A DNA stretch of 51,315 nt from Dolichospermum planctonicum (GTDB lineage: Bacteria > Cyanobacteriota > Cyanobacteriia > Cyanobacteriales > Nostocaceae), in contig NZ_BJCF01000034.1 of assembly GCF_005402965.1 (NCBI RefSeq), forward strand, positions 1 to 51,315, read 5' to 3'. A program made the translations under genes and the position numbers. The notes under the pieces were generated by a model that ran no database searches, was not told where the DNA came from, and saw only the letters and a list, made by a program, of their open reading frames with translations. Below are positions 25,969-34,876 of the stretch, in pieces. Each line of letters opens with the position of its first letter. The stretch's first letter is position 1.

Positions 25969-27477
25969 TTACTTCATATCATAACCAAACAAGTTAGGGT
26001 CAACCTCTCCTAATTGTAAATCAGCTAAACCGTATTCTTGCCAACGTCTTTCCACCATGGCGGCTACACGAGGATCTGACTTTAAGGGTGAACCCCATTC
26101 ATGTTCGGTTTCTGGAGGGATTTTTGTAGTGGCATCTATACCCATTCTCCCACCTAAACCGAGTTTTTCACTGGCAAAATCTAAGGTATCAAAGGGAGTA
26201 TTAGGTAAAATAAATACATCTCTGGTAGGATCTACTTTAGAACTAATTGCCCAAACCACTTGACGAGGATCTCTAACATTGATATCCTTATCAACTACAA
26301 TCACAAATTTCGTGTATGTAAATTGTGGTAACGCACTCCAAAACGCTAAAGCCGCCCGTCGTGCTTGTCCGGGATAAGCTTTGTCTATGGAAATAATCGC
26401 AGCTTTATAACTCAAGGCTTCCATGGGTAGGAAGAAATCAACTATTTCTGATACCTGTTGGCGTAAAATCGGGGTGTAAATCCGATTCAGAGCGATCGCC
26501 ATCATTGCTTCTTCTTTTGGTGGCAGTCCGCTAAAGGTGGTAAGATAAACTGGGTCTTTGCGGTGTGTCATACACTGAAACCGCACCAAAGGGGAATCCT
26601 CCACACCGCCATAATATCCCATGTGGTCGCCAAATGGTCCATCAGGTAAAACTTCCCCCGGTGTAATTGTCCCTTCCAAGACAAACTCGGAATCTGCGGG
26701 AACTTCCAAATCTACAGTTTTACACCGGGCTAAATTGACCCCAGAACCGCCATACAAACCAGCAAATAACCACTCTGATAAGTCTACAGGAATGGGTGTG
26801 GCCGCAGCCATAATGATTAAAGGATCTACACCCAGAGCGATCGCTACCTCTAACTTTTTACCACGTTCTGCGGCTTTGCGCAAGTGTCTCGCCCCTCCCC
26901 GTACTGATAACCAATGTACGGTCATTGTATGATGAGATTGTAGCTGTAAACGATACACCCCTACATTGGGGATTCCCGTCTCACAATCCTTAGTAATTAC
27001 CAATCCTAGCGTAATAATCTTTCCGGCATCTCCCGGATAAGGACGTATTAAAGGTAACTTATTTAAGTCTAAATCCTGGCCTTGAATTACCACCTGTTGA
27101 CAAGGGGGAAAAAAGTCCCGTCCCGGTTTGGCTTTCACCACGTCAAATAACACCTTACCAAAATCTATGGCTTGGGAGATCTTTTTTGGTGGTTTGGGTT
27201 GCTGAAGCATACTCAACTTCTTTCCCAGGGTTTCTAATTCTTCTGGTTTTTCCATATTCATAGCCCAGCATATCCTTTCCACAGTCCCCATTAAATTGAC
27301 CGCAACGGGAAAAGACGCGCCTTTGACGTTTTCAAACAGTAACCCTGGACCACCTTTTTGCAGCATACGGTTGGAAATTTCCGCAATTTCCATATCTGGG
27401 TCAACTAAAGCCGAAATTCGCTTTAATTGTCCTCTTTCTTCTAGAATTTTTATGAATCCCCGTAAATCTCGCGCCAT
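25969..27477 (-). CDS. ubiD: UbiD-family decarboxylase
   Basis: 502 residues, full length. MARDLRGFIKILEERGQLKRI, FGDHMGYYGG and the conserved NVGVYRLQLQ and GLPPKEEAMM segments mark UbiD. The E-x-x-x-R type residues for prenyl-FMN lie in the central domain (VHWLSVRGGARH). The family uses prenylated FMN, made by UbiX, to decarboxylate aromatic or alpha,beta-unsaturated acids. In cyanobacteria a role in plastoquinone synthesis from 4-hydroxybenzoate is likely. UbiX is not in the window. Confidence 0.93.
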   Translation of the reverse strand: MARDLRGFIKILEERGQLKRISALVDPDMEIAEISNRMLQKGGPGLLFENVKGASFPVAVNLMGTVERICWAMNMEKPEELETLGKKLSMLQQPKPPKKISQAIDFGKVLFDVVKAKPGRDFFPPCQQVVIQGQDLDLNKLPLIRPYPGDAGKIITLGLVITKDCETGIPNVGVYRLQLQSHHTMTVHWLSVRGGARHLRKAAERGKKLEVAIALGVDPLIIMAAATPIPVDLSEWLFAGLYGGSGVNLARCKTVDLEVPADSEFVLEGTITPGEVLPDGPFGDHMGYYGGVEDSPLVRFQCMTHRKDPVYLTTFSGLPPKEEAMMAIALNRIYTPILRQQVSEIVDFFLPMEALSYKAAIISIDKAYPGQARRAALAFWSALPQFTYTKFVIVVDKDINVRDPRQVVWAISSKVDPTRDVFILPNTPFDTLDFASEKLGLGGRMGIDATTKIPPETEHEWGSPLKSDPRVAAMVERRWQEYGLADLQLGEVDPNLFGYDMK

Positions 27478-27644
27478 GGTTTTGTTTTTATGAAGAAGTG
27501 TAAAGCTATTTTTATCTTAGTCTTGATTTGGATAAGTTGACTTTTTAGTACAAATATACTATATTGAGGAAAAGAGGGATTTTGCTCACGCACAGACGCA
27601 AAGAGAGAAATCCGGTTTTTAATTGATAAAAGTTAGGGGGTTTT

Positions 27645-29012
27645 ATGTTGAAGTTAAATGACAAGATTTCCCTGTTAGAACTTATCCAAATTTTATCAGC
27701 ATATCGTCAAAATATCATTTTAAATTTACATAATTTAAAGGAAGATTATCAAAGAACTGGTATTAAGCGAGTCAGGGGTATAAGGGATATTAACGGTGAT
27801 TTGATTACTCCTTATTTAGAAACTCAAGATATCTATGGTGGTGATTTTGTGCAAATGGGTGTATTTGCTATAAATCGCAATACTGCTACTATTAATATGT
27901 TGGTAAGGCGGAAAGTTAAGCTGGTAAAAGTTGAGGATAATAGAGATATTATCGAAGTTGGGGGGTTGCTGGCTAATGACTTGGATAATTTTAATAATTA
28001 TACCATTGTTAAAGATGGAAAACTTCACGTTTCCAGTTTAAATATCAAAATTAGCAATAAGAAAGTATTTGATTTATTGCAAGCTAAAGATGTAATTACT
28101 GCTGATAAATTTGATTTCAATTGTGAGTATACAATTAGGTTAGATAATTTACCATTAGTTCCCGTTAATATCAATTTTGGTAATCTTGATGGGTTGTTTA
28201 ATCAATTAGCAGAAATCAAAGTCATTACCAGTATTTTATCTGCTTATTTGCGTCATCAATCTGATGTATTTGTCAGTGATCAAATAGAGGAATTAAAACA
28301 AAATTATTTGTCAAAAAACCTGTATTTAAACTTCCCGACAACTCAAGAATATGCAAATACAATTGAGACTCATACTAGTTATAAAATTGATTTTGGTAAT
28401 CAGGATATTCTCAACTTGAGTAAATTATATGCTGCTAACCAATTTTTAGGGAGGAGATATGAAGTTTATGACCAAGAAACTGGAGAGATATTTGCTAAAC
28501 CAACCTTAGAAATGGGTTTAAATCAAAATATCGCTTTCCGACAAAAAGCCATTACTAGGAGAATGAAACTAACTAAAGTTGATGATTTGATGAAACCGAT
28601 TTTTGATGACTTTTTGGGAATTAAAATCAATGGGAAAATAGGGGAAATTCTCAATCAAGTTGGTGATGACAGTTTAGCCTTGTTATTATATGGTAAACAT
28701 GATGGTAAATTAGTCAATAAAGAAGACTTAATTACAGCAATGACAACAGCTTATAAAAAATTGGTAGCAGTTGTTGAGCAAATTTATCAACAAAATATTT
28801 CTTCCTTAGTATTTTATATTGGTGTCACAGGACATTTACCCAATAAAATCACAGCTAAAGCCATGACTGCTGAGGAATTAGCTGCTAAATATCCCCATTT
28901 GCAATTTTCCAAACATGAACAAAAAGGAACATTTTACGAAATTGGAAATACCATTATTAGCGTTTATCCGCAAACAGAATATTACAGTAAAAAGTCATTA
29001 GCAGTTAGTTAA
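27645..29012 (+). CDS. Unknown protein of 455 residues
   Basis: A soluble protein without signal peptide. A GGGGG stretch just before the ATG at 27645 may be the ribosome site. The N-terminal 60 residues are helical (LLELIQILSAYRQNIILNLHNLKEDYQ). The middle has strand-rich segments (GDFVQMGVFAINRNTATINMLVRRKVKLV) and an unusual DNFNNYTIVKDGKLHVSS. The last part holds GKIGEILNQVGDDSLALLLYG. I do not recognise any domain. Base composition is AT-rich and like the next gene. It ends in its own terminator at 29053. Confidence 0.7.
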   Translation: MLKLNDKISLLELIQILSAYRQNIILNLHNLKEDYQRTGIKRVRGIRDINGDLITPYLETQDIYGGDFVQMGVFAINRNTATINMLVRRKVKLVKVEDNRDIIEVGGLLANDLDNFNNYTIVKDGKLHVSSLNIKISNKKVFDLLQAKDVITADKFDFNCEYTIRLDNLPLVPVNINFGNLDGLFNQLAEIKVITSILSAYLRHQSDVFVSDQIEELKQNYLSKNLYLNFPTTQEYANTIETHTSYKIDFGNQDILNLSKLYAANQFLGRRYEVYDQETGEIFAKPTLEMGLNQNIAFRQKAITRRMKLTKVDDLMKPIFDDFLGIKINGKIGEILNQVGDDSLALLLYGKHDGKLVNKEDLITAMTTAYKKLVAVVEQIYQQNISSLVFYIGVTGHLPNKITAKAMTAEELAAKYPHLQFSKHEQKGTFYEIGNTIISVYPQTEYYSKKSLAVS

Positions 29013-29052
29013 TTGATCTTGTATAATCTCATAGCCAACCCGAATCAGATTA

Positions 29053-29082
29053 AGATGTATTCCTCTAATACATCTCTTTTTT
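29053..29082 (+). terminator. Intrinsic terminator of the 27645-29012 gene
   Basis: Perfect 9-bp stem AGATGTATT / AATACATCT (29053-29061 with 29067-29075), loop CCTCT, then six T at 29077-29082. Confidence 0.88.
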
Positions 29083-29085
29083 CTC

Positions 29086-29120
29086 TACCTCTGTTATCTC
29101 TGTACCTGGAGTGGTTCGTT
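29086..29120 (-). repeat. Dispersed repeat copy
   Basis: Contains TACCTGGAGTGGTTCGTTAA preceded by a CTCTGTTATCTCTG stretch; same family and orientation as 17763-17802. Confidence 0.8.
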
Positions 29121-29288
29121 AACAATAAATATTTTTATATTTATCTGATATGGTAAAATAACAAAAATTACTGTCAAAAGAGCAAAAACCCAAGGAATAT
29201 AAGATTAATATTTGTCTCATGTATGTTATCATCAATAAATATTGTGAATGTATTGTGACTGTATTGTGACTGTGAGGTTAATAAAGCA

Positions 29289-29807
29289 ATGACACAGGAA
29301 TTAATAGACCTCAGAAATAGTATTTTAGAACAGCGTTACAGTGACGCTTTAGCTATTGTAGATGAGTTAGAGGGAATGGGTAGACAAGCGATTTTCAGAA
29401 ACATTCAATCTTTTTTAGTAAGATTGATGATTCATTTAATTAAAAATCATGTAGAAAACCGATTAACTAATTCCTGGTCAAATTCAATTCGCAGTTCAAT
29501 TAGAGAAATCAAAAAAATCAATCTGCAAGATAATAAAACCTCTTACTATATTAAGATAAATGAGTGGCAGTTAATATTAGAAGATGAATTTGAAGAAGCT
29601 ATTCGAGAAGCCAGTGATGAAGTAATGAATGGTATTTATAGTCCATTTCAACTAACAGAAATGGTTGATAAAATGCAGATTATAAATCAATCTCAAATTC
29701 TGTTAAACTTGACATATAATTACTCAATCAAGGAATTACCAGCAGTGATTGATAATTATTTAACTCAGTTACCTGGTGGTGAAGATTGGAAATTAGGGAA
29801 AAGATGA
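29289..29807 (+). CDS. DUF29-family protein
   Basis: 172 residues, almost all helical. SFLVRLMIHLIKNHVENRLTNSWSNSIRSSIREIKKIN matches the core of DUF29 proteins, which are numerous in cyanobacteria and have no known function. The N-terminus (MTQELIDLRNSILEQRYSDALAIVDELEGMG) is shorter than in many members. No partner gene is evident; the terminator at 29053 separates it from the gene before. Confidence 0.85.
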   Translation: MTQELIDLRNSILEQRYSDALAIVDELEGMGRQAIFRNIQSFLVRLMIHLIKNHVENRLTNSWSNSIRSSIREIKKINLQDNKTSYYIKINEWQLILEDEFEEAIREASDEVMNGIYSPFQLTEMVDKMQIINQSQILLNLTYNYSIKELPAVIDNYLTQLPGGEDWKLGKR

Positions 29808-29844
29808 TTAATATTCCCGACTTCATTATCAATTGTCAGGTATT

Positions 29845-29873
29845 GTCAGGTAACGTAAGTAAAGTCACCTGAC
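29845..29873. terminator. Hairpin between convergent genes
   Basis: GTCAGGT / ACCTGAC (29845-29851 with 29867-29873), extended by an inner AC/GT pair after one mismatch. It lies in the 74-base gap between the DUF29 and DUF2330 genes. A partial direct repeat (TTGTCAGGTA) lies just upstream. Confidence 0.6.
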
Positions 29874-29881
29874 ATCTAAAT

Positions 29882-31249
29882 TTACAACCTTAGCCAAGAT
29901 AAGAAATTATCCCACCAAGAATTAGAGATATTTCCCATAGATAATTTCATTTTTTGGCGAATATCTTGAATATTCCAGTTGGTAAGTCTAGCTAGATTTT
30001 GAGCTTCTTGTTCAAATCTCCGTCTTAAAGAACTTTTATATCTTCTCCCTGCACTACATTTAACCTTACCTGTGAATGGGTGTTGTAAAATATAACGTCC
30101 TTGAAAAGAGTCTCTTTGAGCAGTTTCTTGAAAGATTAAATCTTCAGGAAATTTATTTCTAGTATAGCGGACGTGCAAACGAGTAATGAAAACACTACTA
30201 CTAGGAAAACGAGAACGAAAACCCGGAGCTATGGGGCTATTACTATCACTATTATCATTCAACCAAAAAACACCGGCTTGTTTTAATTCTTCATTATTGA
30301 GTGGTTCAGCAGCACAAGGATCACAAGTACTCATATCCCAAGCATATTCTAAAAATCCGACTTTTTTATCTTCTTTGGTGTAGGAATTTTGGAACATGGA
30401 TTTATAAAAATCACCAAATTGATTTTTCACAAACACGGGAATATTCACATCTGAAGGAACTTTAACCGTGCGATAATTAGTAATTTCTGCCTGGCCTTTA
30501 GGTGAGAGAATATAAATGATTAAATCCTGTTCTTTAGTAGCGTTAACCATTCCTAAACGAATGGGTAACATAAATTTCCGTGATTCGTAGGAAATTTGTA
30601 AAGGACGCAGGAATTGATAACCTGATTCGGCAAATTTATCTAAATTGACTTTAGCCACAAAGAATTTCATTGCCGAACGAATGTAGGGTTTGAGTAATTC
30701 CTTTGCACCTTGAGGAATTTTATAATTATTGCGATTTAACCAAGTTTCTAAGCCACCAGATTCTTTAGCACTGAGGATAACAATATCATATTCACCAACA
30801 TTAAATTTGGCTTCAACAGTGACACCCAAACTGCTATCTTTATTCGTACTACTATCTGATCTGGCTGCGTTTTGCATTGGTCGCATCTCGTTTATTTTAT
30901 AAACTGGGGCGCAGGGGTCAGAATCAAAATATTCTACTAATCTTGGGGCGCTAAAAGCATCTAATCTTTCAATAATTTTTGGTTCAGCTACACGAACTTG
31001 TTCTTTTTGTAATACTGTGGGAACAGGAACAACAATCGCAAAATCTTTAACATCACCTTGAAAATCGTTAGCCATGGTTAAAACCGTGCGATTTCCGTCT
31101 CTAGCAAGTATGACTTGAGAAGCTTGGTTATAGAGTTTTGTATCGGCTTTAGCCACATAAAACCCACAAAAAGCCCAAGCTGTAGGCGCGAAACACAGCA
31201 CTGCTAAAAGTGCAGATACTAAGGGCATAAATAGGCGAAGTCTTTTCAT
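29882..31249 (-). CDS. DUF2330 secreted or membrane-anchored protein
   Basis: 455 residues. A signal peptide (LFMPLVSALLAVLCFAPTAWA) is cut after about residue 26, leaving FCGFYVAKADTKLYNQASQVILAR, the DUF2330 start. Conserved segments include MANDFQGDVKDFAIVVPVPT, FDSDPCAP, MRPMQ and LNRNNYKIPQGA. The CDPCAAEP segment supplies paired cysteines. Its role is unknown. The start codon is nine bases beyond the end of an RnfD-like gene on the same strand, so the two surely share a transcript and may act together at the membrane. Confidence 0.9.
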   Translation of the reverse strand: MKRLRLFMPLVSALLAVLCFAPTAWAFCGFYVAKADTKLYNQASQVILARDGNRTVLTMANDFQGDVKDFAIVVPVPTVLQKEQVRVAEPKIIERLDAFSAPRLVEYFDSDPCAPVYKINEMRPMQNAARSDSSTNKDSSLGVTVEAKFNVGEYDIVILSAKESGGLETWLNRNNYKIPQGAKELLKPYIRSAMKFFVAKVNLDKFAESGYQFLRPLQISYESRKFMLPIRLGMVNATKEQDLIIYILSPKGQAEITNYRTVKVPSDVNIPVFVKNQFGDFYKSMFQNSYTKEDKKVGFLEYAWDMSTCDPCAAEPLNNEELKQAGVFWLNDNSDSNSPIAPGFRSRFPSSSVFITRLHVRYTRNKFPEDLIFQETAQRDSFQGRYILQHPFTGKVKCSAGRRYKSSLRRRFEQEAQNLARLTNWNIQDIRQKMKLSMGNISNSWWDNFLSWLRL

Positions 31250-31258
31250 TTTGATGCC

Positions 31259-32083
31259 TTAATTAATTTTCAATTCTGCTTTATTCCACCAAGAAAATCT
31301 AGGACTAAACCAAGATTTATCTAATAAAATAGTCAAGGGTGCAAGGGCAAATAAAGCCCAAAAAACAGCGGTAGAGAGAAAGAAATAATTCCGCAAAATA
31401 AACGTTAATAAAGCAATACATACCGCCCAGATTATTCTACTAATACGGGCGTTGGGAATTGAACGAGGATCTGTTACCATAAACAGAGAAAATAACACTA
31501 AAGATCCACTCATTAAATGATGAAAATAAACATCCCATGTCCAACCTAACCAAATATTTCTCACGGCTGCTAAGAGGGAATAAGCACCTAGAAAAGCAGC
31601 GGTAGTGTCCCAACGACCAACGCGCTGTAAAATCATTCCTCCAGTCCCTGCAAATAATAGCGCGTACCACCATTCTTCCCCCCATTGTCCTGGGGAAACC
31701 CAAGCATCATTAGTGAAGCTAAGAACAGCAATAATGCCAAAATTAGCAGGATTAAAAAAATGCTTTTCCCCATATTGAAAGATAAATTTACTTGCTATGG
31801 CTGCAAATCCAGCTAAGGCCATGGTTGGCCAATGATCAACCCGTAATAATAAACTTAGTCCCAAAGAGGTAATGAGGGGACTACGAATATTAATTGGTAA
31901 AATTCTGCTTTGGGATTTAGTGATCAATGAAAAGATAATTTGTGTTATTATGCAGGAAGCGATCGCTACACCAATAAATTCTGGATGTAATGTCCAGTCT
32001 CGCGTGAAAACGCCTAAAATCAGAAATAAACTCAGAAACAGAATTTGATAATCTCGAACATCTTTGAATAATATCATCTTCAT
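31259..32083 (-). CDS. RnfD/NqrB-like integral membrane protein
   Basis: 274 residues with about eight hydrophobic helices. EKHFFNPANFGI and SLFMVTDPRSIPNARISR correspond to conserved stretches of the NQR2/RnfD/RnfE family, whose standard members carry flavin in ion-pumping redox complexes. The usual S/D-G-A-T motif with the flavin-bound threonine is not seen. No other Rnf or Nqr subunit is in the window. It is first in an operon with a DUF2330 gene, so it may be a stand-alone membrane partner of that secreted protein. The ATG at 32083 or the one two codons in could be used. Confidence 0.82.
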   Translation of the reverse strand: MKMILFKDVRDYQILFLSLFLILGVFTRDWTLHPEFIGVAIASCIITQIIFSLITKSQSRILPINIRSPLITSLGLSLLLRVDHWPTMALAGFAAIASKFIFQYGEKHFFNPANFGIIAVLSFTNDAWVSPGQWGEEWWYALLFAGTGGMILQRVGRWDTTAAFLGAYSLLAAVRNIWLGWTWDVYFHHLMSGSLVLFSLFMVTDPRSIPNARISRIIWAVCIALLTFILRNYFFLSTAVFWALFALAPLTILLDKSWFSPRFSWWNKAELKIN

Positions 32084-32197
32084 TTCACTGATTACTCACA
32101 GCTTTTCTTCTAGTTTAAATCACTGTTGTCATAAATTAGGTTGTTGTTACAGTTTTTGTAACAAACGGGATTTATACAGGGGATATGGAATCAACGA

Positions 32198-32231
32198 ACC
32201 ACTCCAGGGACGCAGAACACAGAGAAATGGG
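32198..32231 (+). repeat. Dispersed repeat copy
   Basis: GAACCACTCCAGGGACGCAG then AACACAGAGA; same family as 17147-17186. It lies between the RnfD-like gene start and the end of mltA. Confidence 0.8.
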
Positions 32232-32279
32232 GGGGAGGGATATTTTGCATAAGTCCTGTAGAAGTCGGGAATCTAAAAA

Positions 32280-33512
32280 TTACGGTTTTAATAATAGATA
32301 AAATAATTGTCCATTGCTGACTGTCACCCCCGCTCTTTCTCCCGCAGCTTCACCTGTTCCTAAAAAGTAATCTACCCTCCCTGCTCCTTTAATTGCGCCC
32401 CCTGTATCTTGATCTAAAACGTAACGACTCACCAGCCGATATTCGATTTTATTACTATTATTAATATAGGGAAAAGGAGCGCGAATTAATGCTAAAGCCC
32501 CTGGAGGCATTAATGATTTATCTGTAGCAATAGAACGCTCTGGAGTTAGTGGTACACTAATAGAACCTTGGGCTGGTTTTCCGTAGGTTTCTCGAAAAAA
32601 TACAAAACTGCGATCGCGCGGAATATAAATATTCAAATCCTGGGGATATTTGCGGAAATAGTCGAGGATAATTGGCATATTTAACCCTTCTAAAGGTAAT
32701 TTACCATCATCAACTAACGACCTTCCTAAACTTCTATAATTATAAGCTGTATCACCAGCATAGCCTATGGTTGTTTGTGTTCCATCTGTTAATTTAAGTT
32801 TGGCTGAACCTTGAATTTGAATCATATAAGGTTCAAGACGATTTCTCAACCAAAATAATTCTAATCCTTTTAATTTTCCCTTTCCACCTTGTAAACCATC
32901 TGCACCTTCTAATTCTAATCTAGTAGGATGGGGTTTAGCCCAAGATTCTAAATCAGCGGGATAGCGATAAACAGGATAACGAAACTCTTTTGTTGGTTGA
33001 CGACTGGCTAAATATACAGGTTCATAATAAGCGGTAAATAAAACCGTTCCTTTATTATCTCTCCCTACAGATTGATAAAAAACAAATTCTTTTTCGATAG
33101 CTGCGTGTAGTTCTTGAGCCGATTTTGTGGAAATCAACAATTGACGAAATCTTTGCAAACTTTGATCAACTCTTTCTCTAGTAATTTCCGATTTTTGATA
33201 AGCCATAATCGCCTGTTCTGTTTGCAAATATTTCAGGCTATAATCTATAGACTGTAATAATGCTTTTTTATCATCATAAGTTGCTTGATCTAAACAGGAA
33301 ATATCCTCTTGACAGCAAGTAACTGGTACTCTAGGAACAAGTACAGGTAACTTATTTGGCTCTGAATTTACTAACGGTGGTAAATTCCATTTTGCTAACC
33401 GACATTCGGGGGGACTAAGTTCTTGATTGGGGAGTGGTTTTATCCCCACAATTAAACTGGCCATAAATACAGGTAAACTAATAGTAATATTGGCAAAATG
33501 CTGGCTATTCAT
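32280..33512 (-). CDS. mltA: Membrane-bound lytic murein transglycosylase A
   Basis: 410 residues. After a hydrophobic N-terminus the MltA domain has FTAYYEPVYLASR and LFWLRNRLEPYMIQIQGSAKL. The C-terminal 3D domain ends DQDTGGAIKGAGRVDYFLG, with the catalytic aspartate in this region as in E. coli MltA. It cleaves peptidoglycan glycan strands to form 1,6-anhydro ends. It overlaps pcxA (upstream) by eight bases on the same strand, indicating translation coupling or at least a common mRNA. A CCQED cysteine pair around residue 70 is unusual. Confidence 0.93.
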   Translation of the reverse strand: MNSQHFANITISLPVFMASLIVGIKPLPNQELSPPECRLAKWNLPPLVNSEPNKLPVLVPRVPVTCCQEDISCLDQATYDDKKALLQSIDYSLKYLQTEQAIMAYQKSEITRERVDQSLQRFRQLLISTKSAQELHAAIEKEFVFYQSVGRDNKGTVLFTAYYEPVYLASRQPTKEFRYPVYRYPADLESWAKPHPTRLELEGADGLQGGKGKLKGLELFWLRNRLEPYMIQIQGSAKLKLTDGTQTTIGYAGDTAYNYRSLGRSLVDDGKLPLEGLNMPIILDYFRKYPQDLNIYIPRDRSFVFFRETYGKPAQGSISVPLTPERSIATDKSLMPPGALALIRAPFPYINNSNKIEYRLVSRYVLDQDTGGAIKGAGRVDYFLGTGEAAGERAGVTVSNGQLFYLLLKP

Positions 33513-34827
33513 TCATGTTATGGTAGGTAGCAACCGCAGAAGGTGAAATTCGATTTAAATACCGGAAAATCCAATATTTGAATATAGTATCTAAAATCAC
33601 GGGAAATGTGGCAATAAATAAGAAAATAAAATCACGATTAGCTGGTAATCCCCAATGTCGTGATATCCCTTCTAAAAGCACTTCCCAACCGTGGGGAGAG
33701 TGAAACCCAACAAAAACATCGGTAAATAAAATGATAATAAATGCTTTAGCGCTATCACTTAAACCATAGACTACGTTATCAATAAATTCTTTGAGTACAG
33801 CAATATCAGATTTACTCATTAGTAACAACACTGTGAAACTAATTACCGCACAAATATCAGCAAATACATTTTTAATTGCATTATCACTTTCTTGACGAAA
33901 TTCCTCTTTTACTTCCTCTGCTTTCTCTTTGATCTTCTTTTCTAATTCTTCAGATCCCAGAGGAGGTGCATTACTAATTAATGCTTCAAATTTAATTCTT
34001 TCTTCAAACCTTTGTAATTTTAATAATCCTTCTTCTTCCATTTCTGCATTTAAGAAAACTTCCACTTTTTCTTCATTGCGGAAATGTTCTACTAATGGTC
34101 CAACAATTACAGCTTTGGAAACTTGATGAGTCAGGAGAGGAACGATAATAAGTAGCAGTATAAAGCGAATGGAGATAATACTTCTTTTTTGTGCTTGACG
34201 AAAATTTCTAACTACGTCCTGCTCAGAACCCGGATCTAATTCTACTTGTAGTCGAGTGATAGTATTGAAAATTGAGCGGGGTAAAATTCCTGTAGTATTA
34301 GCTTTTCCTTTTCTGATATTTTGGTTAAATTTACTTGGTGTTTTGGGTGTGAATGCTTGAGAATTAACTAAATCTGCGGGGACTTTAACCGGTTGAGAAT
34401 TGGGATTTTCATAATTTTTGTATATATCATTATTATTGTATTTAGAAGTAACTTGGTCAATAAATTCTAGTTTCTCTAAAATTAATGCTGGGCTAGTATA
34501 TTCTATACCCACTTTCATGGCGGCTTTTTGCTTAGATTCATTAGCCAACCACTGACTCGCTTTAAACTCCGTCAGCCGCATTTGTACCGTTTTTAATAAC
34601 TTTTGCAAATCTGTCTCAAAATAATCCATGACACTACTACTGTAGGTGGTAGACTCGGAATCTATTTTGTTACCATGGAAATGTTTTTCTTCAATTCCCT
34701 GGATTTTTATAGCTGCTTGATAAGCTGCTTCTAAAGAACGCTCTGGTGTCAGTAGATACCATCTGTAAGCAGCTAGTAAAAAAGGGTATATTTTTTGTTT
34801 AAACACAGTATTTTTCATTGAGACCAT
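33505..34827 (-). CDS. pcxA: Proton extrusion protein PcxA (CemA family)
   Basis: 440 residues. FLLAAYRWYLLTPERSLEAAYQAA is the PcxA N-terminus. A variable, basic linker follows. The C-terminal half is the CemA-type domain with four membrane helices (near 220-240, 325-345, 362-385 and 405-425) and SDSAKAFIIILFTDVFVGFHSPHGWEVLLEG and FPVILDTIFKYWIFRYLNRISPSAVATYHNM. It supports light-induced sodium-dependent proton efflux. Start at ATG 34827, with another ATG three codons in. It forms an overlapping pair with mltA. Confidence 0.95.
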   Translation of the reverse strand: MVSMKNTVFKQKIYPFLLAAYRWYLLTPERSLEAAYQAAIKIQGIEEKHFHGNKIDSESTTYSSSVMDYFETDLQKLLKTVQMRLTEFKASQWLANESKQKAAMKVGIEYTSPALILEKLEFIDQVTSKYNNNDIYKNYENPNSQPVKVPADLVNSQAFTPKTPSKFNQNIRKGKANTTGILPRSIFNTITRLQVELDPGSEQDVVRNFRQAQKRSIISIRFILLLIIVPLLTHQVSKAVIVGPLVEHFRNEEKVEVFLNAEMEEEGLLKLQRFEERIKFEALISNAPPLGSEELEKKIKEKAEEVKEEFRQESDNAIKNVFADICAVISFTVLLLMSKSDIAVLKEFIDNVVYGLSDSAKAFIIILFTDVFVGFHSPHGWEVLLEGISRHWGLPANRDFIFLFIATFPVILDTIFKYWIFRYLNRISPSAVATYHNMNE

Positions 34828-34876
34828 GATCTGGCATTATCTACTAAACTATTAAACTTAAATTAACCTAAAAGAT

